Position numbers and translations under genes: made by a program. This document shows, piece by piece, positions 26,505 through 34,251 of a DNA stretch of 64,000 nt (position 1 is the first letter of the stretch; every line of letters begins with the position of its first letter). The stretch covers positions 310,001 to 374,000 of the forward strand of contig OW818648.1 of assembly GCA_942492735.1 (NCBI GenBank), read 5' to 3'. The notes beneath the pieces are model-generated. The model was not told the origin of the DNA. It searched no databases and saw nothing but the letters and a program-made list of their open reading frames with translations. The stretch is from Sporobacter sp942492735 (GTDB lineage: Bacteria > Bacillota > Clostridia > Oscillospirales > Oscillospiraceae).

Positions 26505-27041
26505 TTACCAACGTTCATAATGAATCAGCCCGGGTTCGACGGCGCCGGCAGACTGTAACTTCATTGCTTCGTCAGCGGATTTATCGGGGTAACCAAGCGC
26601 AATGATCGAGTGCGGAACGATAGTGTCCGGCAGACCGAGGAGCTGAGATTGTTTCTCAACGCGTTCCATCTGCGGATAGGTGCCGAGCCATACTGAGCCG
26701 ATCCCAAGAGCTGTGGCGGCGATTACCATGTTCTGTGCTGCGATTGCGCCGTCAATAATCCAGTAATCCGGCGCCGGCTTAAAGGCGCGCGCCAAATCGC
26801 CGCAGACCAGAATTCCCACATCGGCATTTCTGAGTGGTTCGGCCGGTCCGCGGTTAGCGTCTGCCATTTTTGCAAGAGTTTCTTTAGCTCGGACGACGAC
26901 AAAGGTCCACGCTCTCGTGTTGGCACAGCTGGGACCACTCATACCTGCCTTCAGAATCATGTTCAATAGCGCGTCGCTGATGTGTTGATCTGTGAATTTT
27001 CTGACGCTTCTTCTCGTCATGATCGCTTCTAACGTATCCAT
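26505..27041 (-). CDS. Nitroreductase family FMN oxidoreductase
   Basis: A 178-residue flavoprotein of the NfsB/FRP fold that reduces nitro, quinone or enone-like acceptors with NAD(P)H, or acts in flavin chemistry. The N-terminal phosphate-binding motif RRSVRKF (10-16), the SGPSCANTRAW segment (about 35-45) and the C-terminal ALGIGSVWLGTYPQ and IALGYPDK motifs are all present. It is at the short end for the family. ATG with AAAGGA upstream. It heads a same-strand gene set running to the OYE-type reductases, so it probably belongs to their redox pathway. Two AT-rich palindromes lie upstream (27202-27233). Confidence 0.88.
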   Translation of the reverse strand: MDTLEAIMTRRSVRKFTDQHISDALLNMILKAGMSGPSCANTRAWTFVVVRAKETLAKMADANRGPAEPLRNADVGILVCGDLARAFKPAPDYWIIDGAIAAQNMVIAATALGIGSVWLGTYPQMERVEKQSQLLGLPDTIVPHSIIALGYPDKSADEAMKLQSAGAVEPGLIHYERW

Positions 27042-27201
27042 CGATTTTATCCTTTCGTATTCAGTTGCTGTACTGCTGCTCGTTATGAATTTGAAATCGC
27101 GGATAACCTCTGAAGAATCGGCATCATATCAACGGTATTTTCTTGTCTGTTTTAGACACTATTCCATTATAATTGCGCTTTATCTTTAGTAGAAATACAT
27201 A

Positions 27202-27233
27202 TTATCGATAACAGTTTTGATAATTATCGAAAA
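27202..27233. promoter_or_regulatory. Paired AT-rich palindromes, possible operator
   Basis: TTATCGATAA (27202-27211) and GATAATTATC (27219-27228, extended by TTTT and GAAAA) are both perfect 10-bp palindromes, centred 17 bp apart, upstream of the nitroreductase promoter region. A dimeric repressor or activator could bind; which one is unknown. Confidence 0.4.
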
Positions 27234-27307
27234 CTAATATAAGCACGACGATATTTTCAACGGCGCGTGAGAGAACCTCGTGGAGTGGACAATATGCGGA
27301 GAAAGGC

Positions 27308-27336
27308 TTTATAAAGTTCTGGCGGTTTGATATAAT
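27308..27336 (+). promoter_or_regulatory. Promoter of the membrane protein gene at 27371
   Basis: TTTATA at 27308-27313, 17 bp, perfect TATAAT at 27331-27336, then GGAGG before the ATG at 27371. Confidence 0.65.
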
Positions 27337-27370
27337 ATGGTCGCTAAGAAGTACATTACGGAGGTGCGTT

Positions 27371-27937
27371 ATGGCACGGCATATTAACTGGTTCATGGAT
27401 GGTTGGGAATACAACACCGTTGATCATAGCGGAAAAATCAAGAGAGAACTTGTATACAAAGGTGCCTACTATAGCCTCAACCTGTCATCCAAAGGCTTTC
27501 GGTATCTGAAAGCAGGATATTTGCTAATGACTTTAGCGATATACGCGGTTTTTCTCCTTTTTTCAAGCAACGGCTCACAAGGCGGTGAAACCTTTTATTC
27601 AGGCCTTCCCTGCATGCTGTCCATCATCCCGTTTATATATCTCGGAATGGGCGTTTTCTGCTTGATGTCAGCCAAGGACAAAATGACTTACCGATCCTAC
27701 TACGCATCCATTAAACGCATGACTTATTCGGCCCGTTTGACTGCGGCGCTGCTGGGACTTAGCGTCTTGGGTGAGGTTTTATACATCGTCATTCATGCCT
27801 CTGACTCGGATATTCATATGAATCTTGAGCTTCAGCGTCTTTTTGGCGCGTTGTTCTGCGTGGCCGTTACCGGTGCGATGCTTTATCTTCAAAAAAAATT
27901 TCCGGTCAGCATTGTCGGCGCATCATCCCGCATTTAG
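27371..27937 (+). CDS. Hypothetical integral membrane protein
   Basis: 188 residues with four hydrophobic segments (about 50-65, 80-98, 122-140, 158-174) and a hydrophilic N-terminus (MARHINWFMDGWEYNTVDHSG in two parts). No family was recognised. GGAGG 6 bases before ATG and a good sigma-A-type promoter support expression. One of the few plus-strand genes, it converges on the SnoaL-like gene with only 11 bp between stops and no visible terminator. Confidence 0.8.
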   Translation: MARHINWFMDGWEYNTVDHSGKIKRELVYKGAYYSLNLSSKGFRYLKAGYLLMTLAIYAVFLLFSSNGSQGGETFYSGLPCMLSIIPFIYLGMGVFCLMSAKDKMTYRSYYASIKRMTYSARLTAALLGLSVLGEVLYIVIHASDSDIHMNLELQRLFGALFCVAVTGAMLYLQKKFPVSIVGASSRI

Positions 27938-27948
27938 TGGTTTACATA

Positions 27949-28683
27949 TTACCCCTTATTTGCATAACTGATATGCTCGTGCGGCAATGGACCCCATTTG
28001 TCTGGACTCACAGCTTCATCCGGGTTGTATGAACTGACCCTGGGTTGCTCGTCAGGAGGGTAATATGGGGATGGCGTTCTTCTGCAATCCGCGTTTTCCA
28101 GCCAACTTTTGTCATAAGGAGTGCGCAGCCAGCAGATCGGATGAAGCTTCTTAATTTTCCACTCTCCGTTTTCTTTGACAAACTCATTGTCATATTTGCC
28201 TGCAATCCAGAAGGCCGTATGTTTTTTCATGCTGGACACCGGATCGAACACATGATTCGAATGCGGCCCAAAAAGGTGCCACTGCCCCCAGGCGTTTTTT
28301 CCATCCTCAGACACTTCAATGAGCGGTGTTGAAATCGTCAGCATCAGCAAAAGCTGAGAGTTGGCGGCAAACGTATTGGACATCTCACTCTTTTTTCCTT
28401 CTACCGGATTCCCGGCCTTGTCGACGCGGCCAGACATTGTATACCATACGCGCTTAACATGCTCCTGCCCAATATAGGCACCGGAATCCATAATCTCAAC
28501 CCTGACATCCGGATCATTATGAGAAAACAGGTCCTCCCAGACACCGGCGATATTGCCATTCTCGAGATAAAATATGTAACGGGCCATGAGCTGGGCAATC
28601 TCCTGCATATCTGCGTAATGGGATTGACGCTGAACCTCTTTTTCCAGTGCTTCAATTCTTGCTAATAAATCCTTGTTCTCCAT
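27949..28683 (-). CDS. SnoaL-like (NTF2 fold) protein, first copy
   Basis: 244 residues. A short N-terminal coiled coil (about 4-22, LLARIEALEKEVQRQ) precedes a SnoaL_4/NTF2-like domain (about 25-180) with DMQEIAQLMARYIFYLENG and a C-terminal FVKENGEWKIKKLHPICWLR strand pair. Relatives include dehydratases, isomerases and cyclases acting on ring compounds, such as bile acid dehydratase BaiE; no catalytic residue can be assigned here. The last third (180-244) is Pro-rich. It is a paralogue of 61041-61769 with the same layout. It shares a transcript with the SMP-30-like gene (39-bp gap) under promoter copy B. Confidence 0.82.
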   Translation of the reverse strand: MENKDLLARIEALEKEVQRQSHYADMQEIAQLMARYIFYLENGNIAGVWEDLFSHNDPDVRVEIMDSGAYIGQEHVKRVWYTMSGRVDKAGNPVEGKKSEMSNTFAANSQLLLMLTISTPLIEVSEDGKNAWGQWHLFGPHSNHVFDPVSSMKKHTAFWIAGKYDNEFVKENGEWKIKKLHPICWLRTPYDKSWLENADCRRTPSPYYPPDEQPRVSSYNPDEAVSPDKWGPLPHEHISYANKG

Positions 28684-28722
28684 TTAGAATACTCCTTGAT
28701 TTTTCATTAAAATTATGAACCT

Positions 28723-29676
28723 TTAAGTCTGTTGATATAAAACTTGCGCCTCGGCTAATGCCTCAAACCTGTAAATCCAGGACCCTTCCGATCCTGCAAC
28801 GCATAAATAGGCTTCTTTTGTCCCATGCTTCATCACAAGATTCGGTGTCATTAAATTCCGGCCTTCCTCCCTTCCGGGGACAATGACATTTGCAACAGGA
28901 ATTCCGTAACGGTTAAGCACTAAAACTCTCCCATCCGGCATCATTGGCTGATATAGATTACCGTCTGCATCAACTTTATTTGAATCCGGACCTGACAATC
29001 CCGTATTCCAATAGACATATGACAGCCCCAAAAACGGTGCCATTTTACCGTTATCATCAAGGTCTATCCTAAGAACTGCATTTCGTCCCGATTCACCGAT
29101 CCATAATGCGTTCCCCTCCGGAGACATCGAGATTCCGTTGGGTGAGGCCAAACCGCCTGCAATCAGCGTCAGGTTGTTATAATCACCCACGGCATCGTAT
29201 CGGTACACGCCGCCAATCGGGTTATTTGCTAACCCTCTGAAATCAGTAAAATATAAATTCCCATTCCTGTCGAAAACAAGATCATTTACCGACATTGCGG
29301 AGCCATCTGGTGCCATCGGCAATAATTTGCGCAGCAAATTTCCATCTCCGGAAATTATCAGGATCTGGCCTGAGAGGCAAGCCACAAAGAACCTTCCGTC
29401 CTTGTGGACGGCAATACCGACCGGAACATATCCCGCCGCATCAAAGAAGACCGTTTTCTCCTTTTTAACAGTTACCTTGATAATTTTTGCAGGCGGTCCG
29501 GGCGGGGGAGACGATCTGCAAACATAGAAATTGCCTTGTTCGTCGAATGCGGGACCCTCAAGCCCTGAATGAACAGTATCACTGTCTATTTCAACCCAAG
29601 GCTCTGCTGTTATCGTATGCAGACACGCGATATCAGGCGGCAGTGGTCTCGTTGTCGTATTTTTCATCGTTACCAA
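28723..29676 (-). CDS. SMP-30/gluconolactonase-like beta-propeller hydrolase
   Basis: About 317 residues forming a six-bladed propeller. Likely metal-site residues are Glu in SGLEGPAFD near the start, Asn in SVNDLVFD, Asn in SPNGISMSP and an Asp/Glu in GESGRNA. The family opens lactones (gluconolactone, aldonolactones) or hydrolyses organophosphates. The likely start is TTG at 29676 with AAGGAG 9 bases upstream; the next ATG is at 29667. It is expressed from promoter copy B (29722-29798) and followed by the SnoaL-like gene. A lactone-forming step in the pathway would explain it; this is inference. Confidence 0.82.
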   Translation of the reverse strand: MVTMKNTTTRPLPPDIACLHTITAEPWVEIDSDTVHSGLEGPAFDEQGNFYVCRSSPPPGPPAKIIKVTVKKEKTVFFDAAGYVPVGIAVHKDGRFFVACLSGQILIISGDGNLLRKLLPMAPDGSAMSVNDLVFDRNGNLYFTDFRGLANNPIGGVYRYDAVGDYNNLTLIAGGLASPNGISMSPEGNALWIGESGRNAVLRIDLDDNGKMAPFLGLSYVYWNTGLSGPDSNKVDADGNLYQPMMPDGRVLVLNRYGIPVANVIVPGREEGRNLMTPNLVMKHGTKEAYLCVAGSEGSWIYRFEALAEAQVLYQQT

Positions 29677-29721
29677 TCTTTCAAGCTCCTTAAAACACAG
29701 ACAGTTAAAATACATAGATTA

Positions 29722-29798
29722 ATATTAGTTTGTTTAAGCTGTTTTGTGAAATACTTATAAACGATAAATTACTGACGACTTATTAGGCAACTTGATAA
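29722..29798 (-). promoter_or_regulatory. Promoter element copy B (LysR-type box plus -35/-10)
   Basis: Minus strand: TTAT-N11-ATAA at 29798-29780, AT-rich dyad, -35 TTCACA at 29750-29745, 17 bp, -10 TAATAT at 29727-29722. It drives the SMP-30-like and SnoaL-like genes. It matches copy E (51647) especially closely between box and -35. Confidence 0.75.
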
Positions 29799-29831
29799 AA
29801 CAAAGACCGCAACCCGATGGTGCGGCCTTTG
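29795..29831 (-). terminator. Terminator of the flavoprotein/electron-transfer operon
   Basis: CAAAGGCCGCA pairs with TGCGGTCTTTG (11 positions, one mismatch) around a 9-nt loop at 29801-29831, followed on the minus strand by TTTTATC. It lies 50 bp past the stop at 29882. Its T run overlaps the LysR-type box of copy B, so the two operons abut. Confidence 0.8.
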
Positions 29832-29881
29832 TTTTATATGCGATGATATCAGGCTCCGTTTAATGCTCTAAGGTGCTGGAC

Positions 29882-31390
29882 TTATTCAAATTCCTCTTCG
29901 ATGAATTTTGCCGCTTCATAACCGGCGATACGTCCGGAGTTTATGGCAAAGCCCATCGTGCTGCCCGGCATGGTGAAGCAGTAACTGTCCCCGAAGATTG
30001 CGCAGGCGTCCGTACCGCATGCAAACAGGCCTGGAATTGTATCATTTTCTGCTGTCAGCACCTGCATATTATGATCTGTCCTAATACCGCCAAGGCTGCC
30101 GTACCCCGACGGGTAGTGCCTGGCCACGTAATATTTTCCACTTTTTATCGCTTTCATATAACAAGAGGGCTTATTGAATTCCTTGTCATAGGCGCCGGCC
30201 ATTGAATTATAGCTCTCCAAAGTCTGCTTCAGGTTTTTAAGATTGATACCGGTAACCTCTGCAACCTGCTCTATCGTATCACAGGCCCAGAAATTGGTCG
30301 GCACCTGCTCGTCGTCATGCAGCATGGACAGGCCGCTCGCCTCCAGGCTCTCGCCCTTCAGATAGGATTGCAGCTCCTTGTCCCACTTATCAATGGAACG
30401 CACCGCATGGTGGTATGTAATAAAATCCAGGTCGTGCGCGCGATAATAGTCGAGAATCTCATCGCTTATGATAGTAAAGCCGCAGCGTCCTTTCTGTCGG
30501 ATAATGGCGTTTCCGGTAAACGTCGTGTTCATCATGATCTCTTCGTTCATAAAACGCATACCGTCCAGATTAACCATAAGGTTTGGCTGGCGCATGGTCT
30601 CTGAGAGCGTCTTGTAAATATCGGTGGTGCCGGGCGTATTATAGGTTATCTCCATGTTGACGTCGGTTTTTCCGCCGCCGACAGCCCAAACCATCTTCAT
30701 GCCCTCTCCGTCTATGCCGGGTATTCTAAAGGTGAAAATGTCTTTGCCCCATTCGTAACCGAGGAATTCCTTAATCATTTCCACATTGTTGCCGAAGCCG
30801 CCGGTACCGACGATGACGGCGTTACTGAGCACCTCGAGCTCCTCACCCGCATCGCTGACAGCCTGAGCTCCTGCTGCATAGCCGTCTTCGATGATGAGCT
30901 TTTTGACCGCGGTGTTGAAGTGAAAGTCAACGCCCAGCTCAAGCGCCCGGTCGGTCATCGCTTTAATCATGATGCTCGCGCAGCGCTCAGTGGGCTTATT
31001 TGAGCCGGGTGCTTTAACGACGTGCCAGGTTGTATTTGATTTCAGAAAATACTTGAATGCGCCAAGAAACTCGACGCCCATGTCTTCGATCCACTTCACC
31101 GTGCCTGCAGACTGTTCAAAAATGCGCCGCACCAGCCGCGCGTTGGGACGCCAGTGTGTATAGGTCATAAAGTCTTCGAACGCATTGTCCACCGTGTAAT
31201 TATACATATCGTCCTTCTGCCGTTCGCTCCCGACGGCAAAAAACCCCATACCCATATTCGCTGCGCCGCCTGTTGTGCCGCTTTTTTCCAACACGACGAC
31301 CGACAAGCCCTTTTCCGCTGCGGCTGTTGCCGCCGTTAACCCCGACATGCCGCCGCCGACGACGACAAGATCTGCTTCTATACGTTTCAT
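29882..31390 (-). CDS. FAD-dependent fumarate reductase/3-ketosteroid-dehydrogenase-like flavoprotein
   Basis: 502 residues of the FAD_binding_2 family, cytoplasmic. The N-terminal dinucleotide motif VVVGGGMSGLTAA (about 9-21) is followed by the TTGGAANMGMGF segment; the substrate-cap domain occupies about 240-350, and the C-terminal YGSLGGIRTD and GDSYCFTMPGSTMGFAINSGRIAG parts close the FAD site. Relatives reduce fumarate, urocanate, caffeate or steroid enones, or tetrahydrodaidzein. No haem or FMN domain is attached, so it needs a partner reductase, probably the module 31416-34207 lying 25 bp upstream. Last gene before the terminator at 29795. Confidence 0.87.
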   Translation of the reverse strand: MKRIEADLVVVGGGMSGLTAATAAAEKGLSVVVLEKSGTTGGAANMGMGFFAVGSERQKDDMYNYTVDNAFEDFMTYTHWRPNARLVRRIFEQSAGTVKWIEDMGVEFLGAFKYFLKSNTTWHVVKAPGSNKPTERCASIMIKAMTDRALELGVDFHFNTAVKKLIIEDGYAAGAQAVSDAGEELEVLSNAVIVGTGGFGNNVEMIKEFLGYEWGKDIFTFRIPGIDGEGMKMVWAVGGGKTDVNMEITYNTPGTTDIYKTLSETMRQPNLMVNLDGMRFMNEEIMMNTTFTGNAIIRQKGRCGFTIISDEILDYYRAHDLDFITYHHAVRSIDKWDKELQSYLKGESLEASGLSMLHDDEQVPTNFWACDTIEQVAEVTGINLKNLKQTLESYNSMAGAYDKEFNKPSCYMKAIKSGKYYVARHYPSGYGSLGGIRTDHNMQVLTAENDTIPGLFACGTDACAIFGDSYCFTMPGSTMGFAINSGRIAGYEAAKFIEEEFE

Positions 31391-31415
31391 GATATCAAAA
31401 ACCTCCTTGAATTAT

Positions 31416-32075
31416 TTATTCCTCTGATTTTCTTTTCCTGCGTCTCGAGGCACCTTCACCCTCTTCACCCGACGGTACGCTTTCAATGGGAATCGGCGTC
31501 TCAGGAACCTTTGGCTTCACCGCACCCGCTTTTAAGATCGCCCCTGAGGGACAAACCGCCATGCATGCCCCGCAGCGTGTGCATTTTTCATTATGAATAA
31601 CCGAGATAAGACCCGCGCCTCCTGAAATCGCACCGGCTGGACAAGCCCTGATGCACTCTCCCGAACCCCTGCATTTTTCAGGCTGTACATGGATCGTATA
31701 ATACCGCTTACAAACGAGCGCTGTGCAGCGCCTTCGTCTGATATGGATGTCCCACTCGTCACTGTACCGCATCAGGGATTCTTCAATGCGCTCTGCCGAT
31801 TTTTGGGCAATGATGCAGCCCTCCGACATTTTTATAACCGTGCAGATATCCTTGAGGAGGGCGATGTCCTCGGATTGCCCCTTCTCCATTGTGATATCGC
31901 GGATTATCGTATAGATCTGGTTCATTCCGTCGCGGCACATCACGGACTTGCCGCAGTTATTCATCCTTGCGGTATCCGCGACCCCCATCGCCCAATCGAC
32001 AGGACATATTCCTTCCGGCTTATTCGTGATCTCCTCAAATGCCGGCAATAATTGACTATTGATCGTGCAGCTCAT
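31416..32075 (-). CDS. Shortened NuoF-like iron-sulfur protein with fused ferredoxin domain
   Basis: About 219 residues that match only the C-terminal part of NADH dehydrogenase NuoF/HydB: the NADH_4Fe-4S helical region (about 25-110) and two ferredoxin motifs (about 130-180). The NADH/FMN-binding half is absent. The usual CGKCxxC is CGKSVMC (Ser44), and the first ferredoxin motif reads CRGSGEC (Ser138) where Cys is usual, so two clusters each lack one ligand; the last motif CTRCGACMAVC is complete. The start is the second ATG (32075), 7 bases after AAGGGGG; the first overlaps the stop of the upstream gene. Likely an electron-transfer partner of 32078-34207. Confidence 0.82.
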   Translation of the reverse strand: MSCTINSQLLPAFEEITNKPEGICPVDWAMGVADTARMNNCGKSVMCRDGMNQIYTIIRDITMEKGQSEDIALLKDICTVIKMSEGCIIAQKSAERIEESLMRYSDEWDIHIRRRRCTALVCKRYYTIHVQPEKCRGSGECIRACPAGAISGGAGLISVIHNEKCTRCGACMAVCPSGAILKAGAVKPKVPETPIPIESVPSGEEGEGASRRRKRKSEE

Positions 32076-32077
32076 CG

Positions 32078-34207
32078 TCATACCCCCTTGCCCGTGTATT
32101 CGGTCCAGAGCTTGACCCTCGTTATCTGCTTTCTCAGGTCACATTGCAGACAGCGCCCCGACTCGCGGACGGCCTGCTCGCAGGTGAAACCCGTGTTCAG
32201 CGGCTCAACGTCGCTTTTTCTGTCCTGTACGGGCCTGATGAACGTCTCTTCCCTCGGCAATTCTGCGAAATTCTCAATTTTCCCAAGCTTCGGATTCCTG
32301 TGTTCGCGGGGTATCAGCGCCTCATCTATTTGCCCGTCCCCGCCGAGATATTGGTCAATCACGATGGCGGCCTTTCTGCCGTGGGCAATTGCATCGATCA
32401 CAAATTTCGTGCCTGTCACCACGTCCCCGGCGGCGAATATGCCCGCACAAGAGGTCGTCAGCTTGTCGCTGTCACCCGCGGGATAGCCGAAGCGGTTTAA
32501 CTCAAGGCCGAAATCATCCGTCAAATCGGTCACCTGCCCTGCTGAAAACACGATCGAATCGCATGGGATAACCCGCTCGGAGCCTTCTGCCGTTTCAACG
32601 ACAAGGCAGCGGTTTTCATCAAAGTAGAATTTCGCCACATCCATGATTCTATGGCCTGTTATCTCGCTGTTAGATGCTTCGATGCAGATACTCGTCGTGC
32701 CGTCGTAAAGCACAGCGCCCTCCTCCAAAGCCTCCGTGATCTCCTCTTTATCCGCCAGCAAGGCGTCGCCTTTTTCAAGACAGACAATATTGACGTTTTT
32801 GCCCATTCTGAGAAGCGTACGCGCACAATCGAAGGCCACGTTCCCGCCGCCGATGATATTAACGGTATTCCCGAGGCTTATCGGCTGCCCAAGACGGTTT
32901 GCCCTGAGCAGCTCGATGGCCGTGAAAACATCTCTGTTGTCCCAGCCTGGTATGCTGCGCAGCTTTTTCCCCTGACTGGCGCCTATGGCCACGAGAACGG
33001 CATCAAAGTCCTTTTTTAACGCGCCGGCCGAAGTGACGTTGCTGCTCGTCCTTATGGTGACGCCGATCTGCTCGATCACATCAATCTCTTTTTTTATATC
33101 ATTCCACGGGGCGCGGTATTCCGGTATGCCGGTGGTCAGCATGCCGCCCGCGACAGGCAGGCGTTCAAATACAGTGACCTCATGGCCCTTTTTCTGCAGG
33201 TAAAATGCCGCCGTCAGCCCACAGGGGCCTCCGCCGATTACCGCAACGCTTTTGCCGGTTTTTGCTGCAAGCGGCTTCATATAACTGTCATACCAGAGAT
33301 GCTCGGCGTCATGCTCCACGGCATATCGCTTCAATTCTCGGATAGAGATGGCCTCGTTCAGATGCTCGCGTTTGCAGCCCGTTTCGCAGCGATGATTGCA
33401 AACGTAGCCCAGCGCATGGGGAAAGGGCACCTTTTCGCGGATGACTGCCACAGCCTGGCTGTTTTTTTGTTCAGATATGTAGTTTATATAACACGGTATG
33501 TTTATCTGGGCCGGACATTCCGCCGTGCAGGGCACAAGTGCCGCCTCGCGCGGGATATCGGTCCTGAATATGCCCGCAGTGTCCAGGAGCGCGCCTGTGG
33601 GGCACACCTCTACACAGGCACCGCAGAAGCGGCAGCCGGCGTCGGCGAGCGGTAGGTCGTTTTCTGTGCCGATGTAGCTCTCCCACCCGAGCTTACTATA
33701 ATCCAATATACCCACATCACGGAGTTCTCGGCAGGCGCGCACGCAGCGGCCGCACTGTATGCACCGCTCCATTTCGCGCACGATGAGGGGGTTTCTGTTA
33801 TTAATATTGATTGCCTCGCGGTCGATCGGCCGCATCCTCGCATTAACCGTACGCATATATTGCATGAGTGTCTGGAGCTCACATTTCAGATAAGCCTTGC
33901 ACGACGTGCAGTCGTGCGGATGACCGGCAAGCATGAGCTCCATCGCCACGTTGCGGGATCTTATAACAGCCTCGGATTTGGTGTTTATCTTCATTCCCTC
34001 GGCAATCTCGTTCTCGCAGGCCTTTGCCGGTTTGTCTCGCCCCTCAATTTCCACAACGCATAAATTGCAGTTGCCCTGAACCGGTAAATCCGGGTGGGTA
34101 CACAGATGCGGTATATAGATATTTGCCCCAAGCGCGGCTTCAAGAATCGTTTGTCCCTTTGACGCCCGAATTTCTCTGCCATCGATAAAAAGCTTCATGG
34201 TATCCAT
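32078..34207 (-). CDS. NuoG/FdhA-like N-terminus fused to GltD-like NAD(P)H oxidoreductase
   Basis: 709-residue soluble flavo-iron-sulfur protein. Order: plant-type 2Fe-2S (Cys36, 47, 50, 64), His-Cys 4Fe-4S (HPHDCTSCKAYLKC, 96-109), two ferredoxin clusters (Cys149-159 and 192-202), a GltD-type Fe-S cap (Cys225, 229, 237; Cys268, 272, 276), then FAD and NAD(P) Rossmann domains (VAVIGGGPCGLTAA near 319; VNIIGGGNVAFDCARTL near 455) and a GDVVTGTKFVIDAIAHGRKAA end. It probably takes electrons from NAD(P)H and passes them through the clusters to the NuoF-like protein and on to the flavoenzyme reductases beside it. ATG with GAGG 7 bases upstream; overlaps the next gene. Confidence 0.87.
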   Translation of the reverse strand: MDTMKLFIDGREIRASKGQTILEAALGANIYIPHLCTHPDLPVQGNCNLCVVEIEGRDKPAKACENEIAEGMKINTKSEAVIRSRNVAMELMLAGHPHDCTSCKAYLKCELQTLMQYMRTVNARMRPIDREAININNRNPLIVREMERCIQCGRCVRACRELRDVGILDYSKLGWESYIGTENDLPLADAGCRFCGACVEVCPTGALLDTAGIFRTDIPREAALVPCTAECPAQINIPCYINYISEQKNSQAVAVIREKVPFPHALGYVCNHRCETGCKREHLNEAISIRELKRYAVEHDAEHLWYDSYMKPLAAKTGKSVAVIGGGPCGLTAAFYLQKKGHEVTVFERLPVAGGMLTTGIPEYRAPWNDIKKEIDVIEQIGVTIRTSSNVTSAGALKKDFDAVLVAIGASQGKKLRSIPGWDNRDVFTAIELLRANRLGQPISLGNTVNIIGGGNVAFDCARTLLRMGKNVNIVCLEKGDALLADKEEITEALEEGAVLYDGTTSICIEASNSEITGHRIMDVAKFYFDENRCLVVETAEGSERVIPCDSIVFSAGQVTDLTDDFGLELNRFGYPAGDSDKLTTSCAGIFAAGDVVTGTKFVIDAIAHGRKAAIVIDQYLGGDGQIDEALIPREHRNPKLGKIENFAELPREETFIRPVQDRKSDVEPLNTGFTCEQAVRESGRCLQCDLRKQITRVKLWTEYTGKGV

Positions 34208-34251
34208 CGGCTATCCTCTTTTTTAAATTATTGACATTTGCTGTATCAGGC

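Larger units (their letters stand above)
27042..27370. other. Divergent intergenic region between nitroreductase and membrane-protein genes
   Basis: About 329 bp without a gene. It holds a minus-strand TATAAT at 27171-27166 for the nitroreductase side (no clear -35), two palindromes at 27202-27233 and a plus-strand promoter at 27308-27336. No structured RNA was recognised. Confidence 0.6.
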
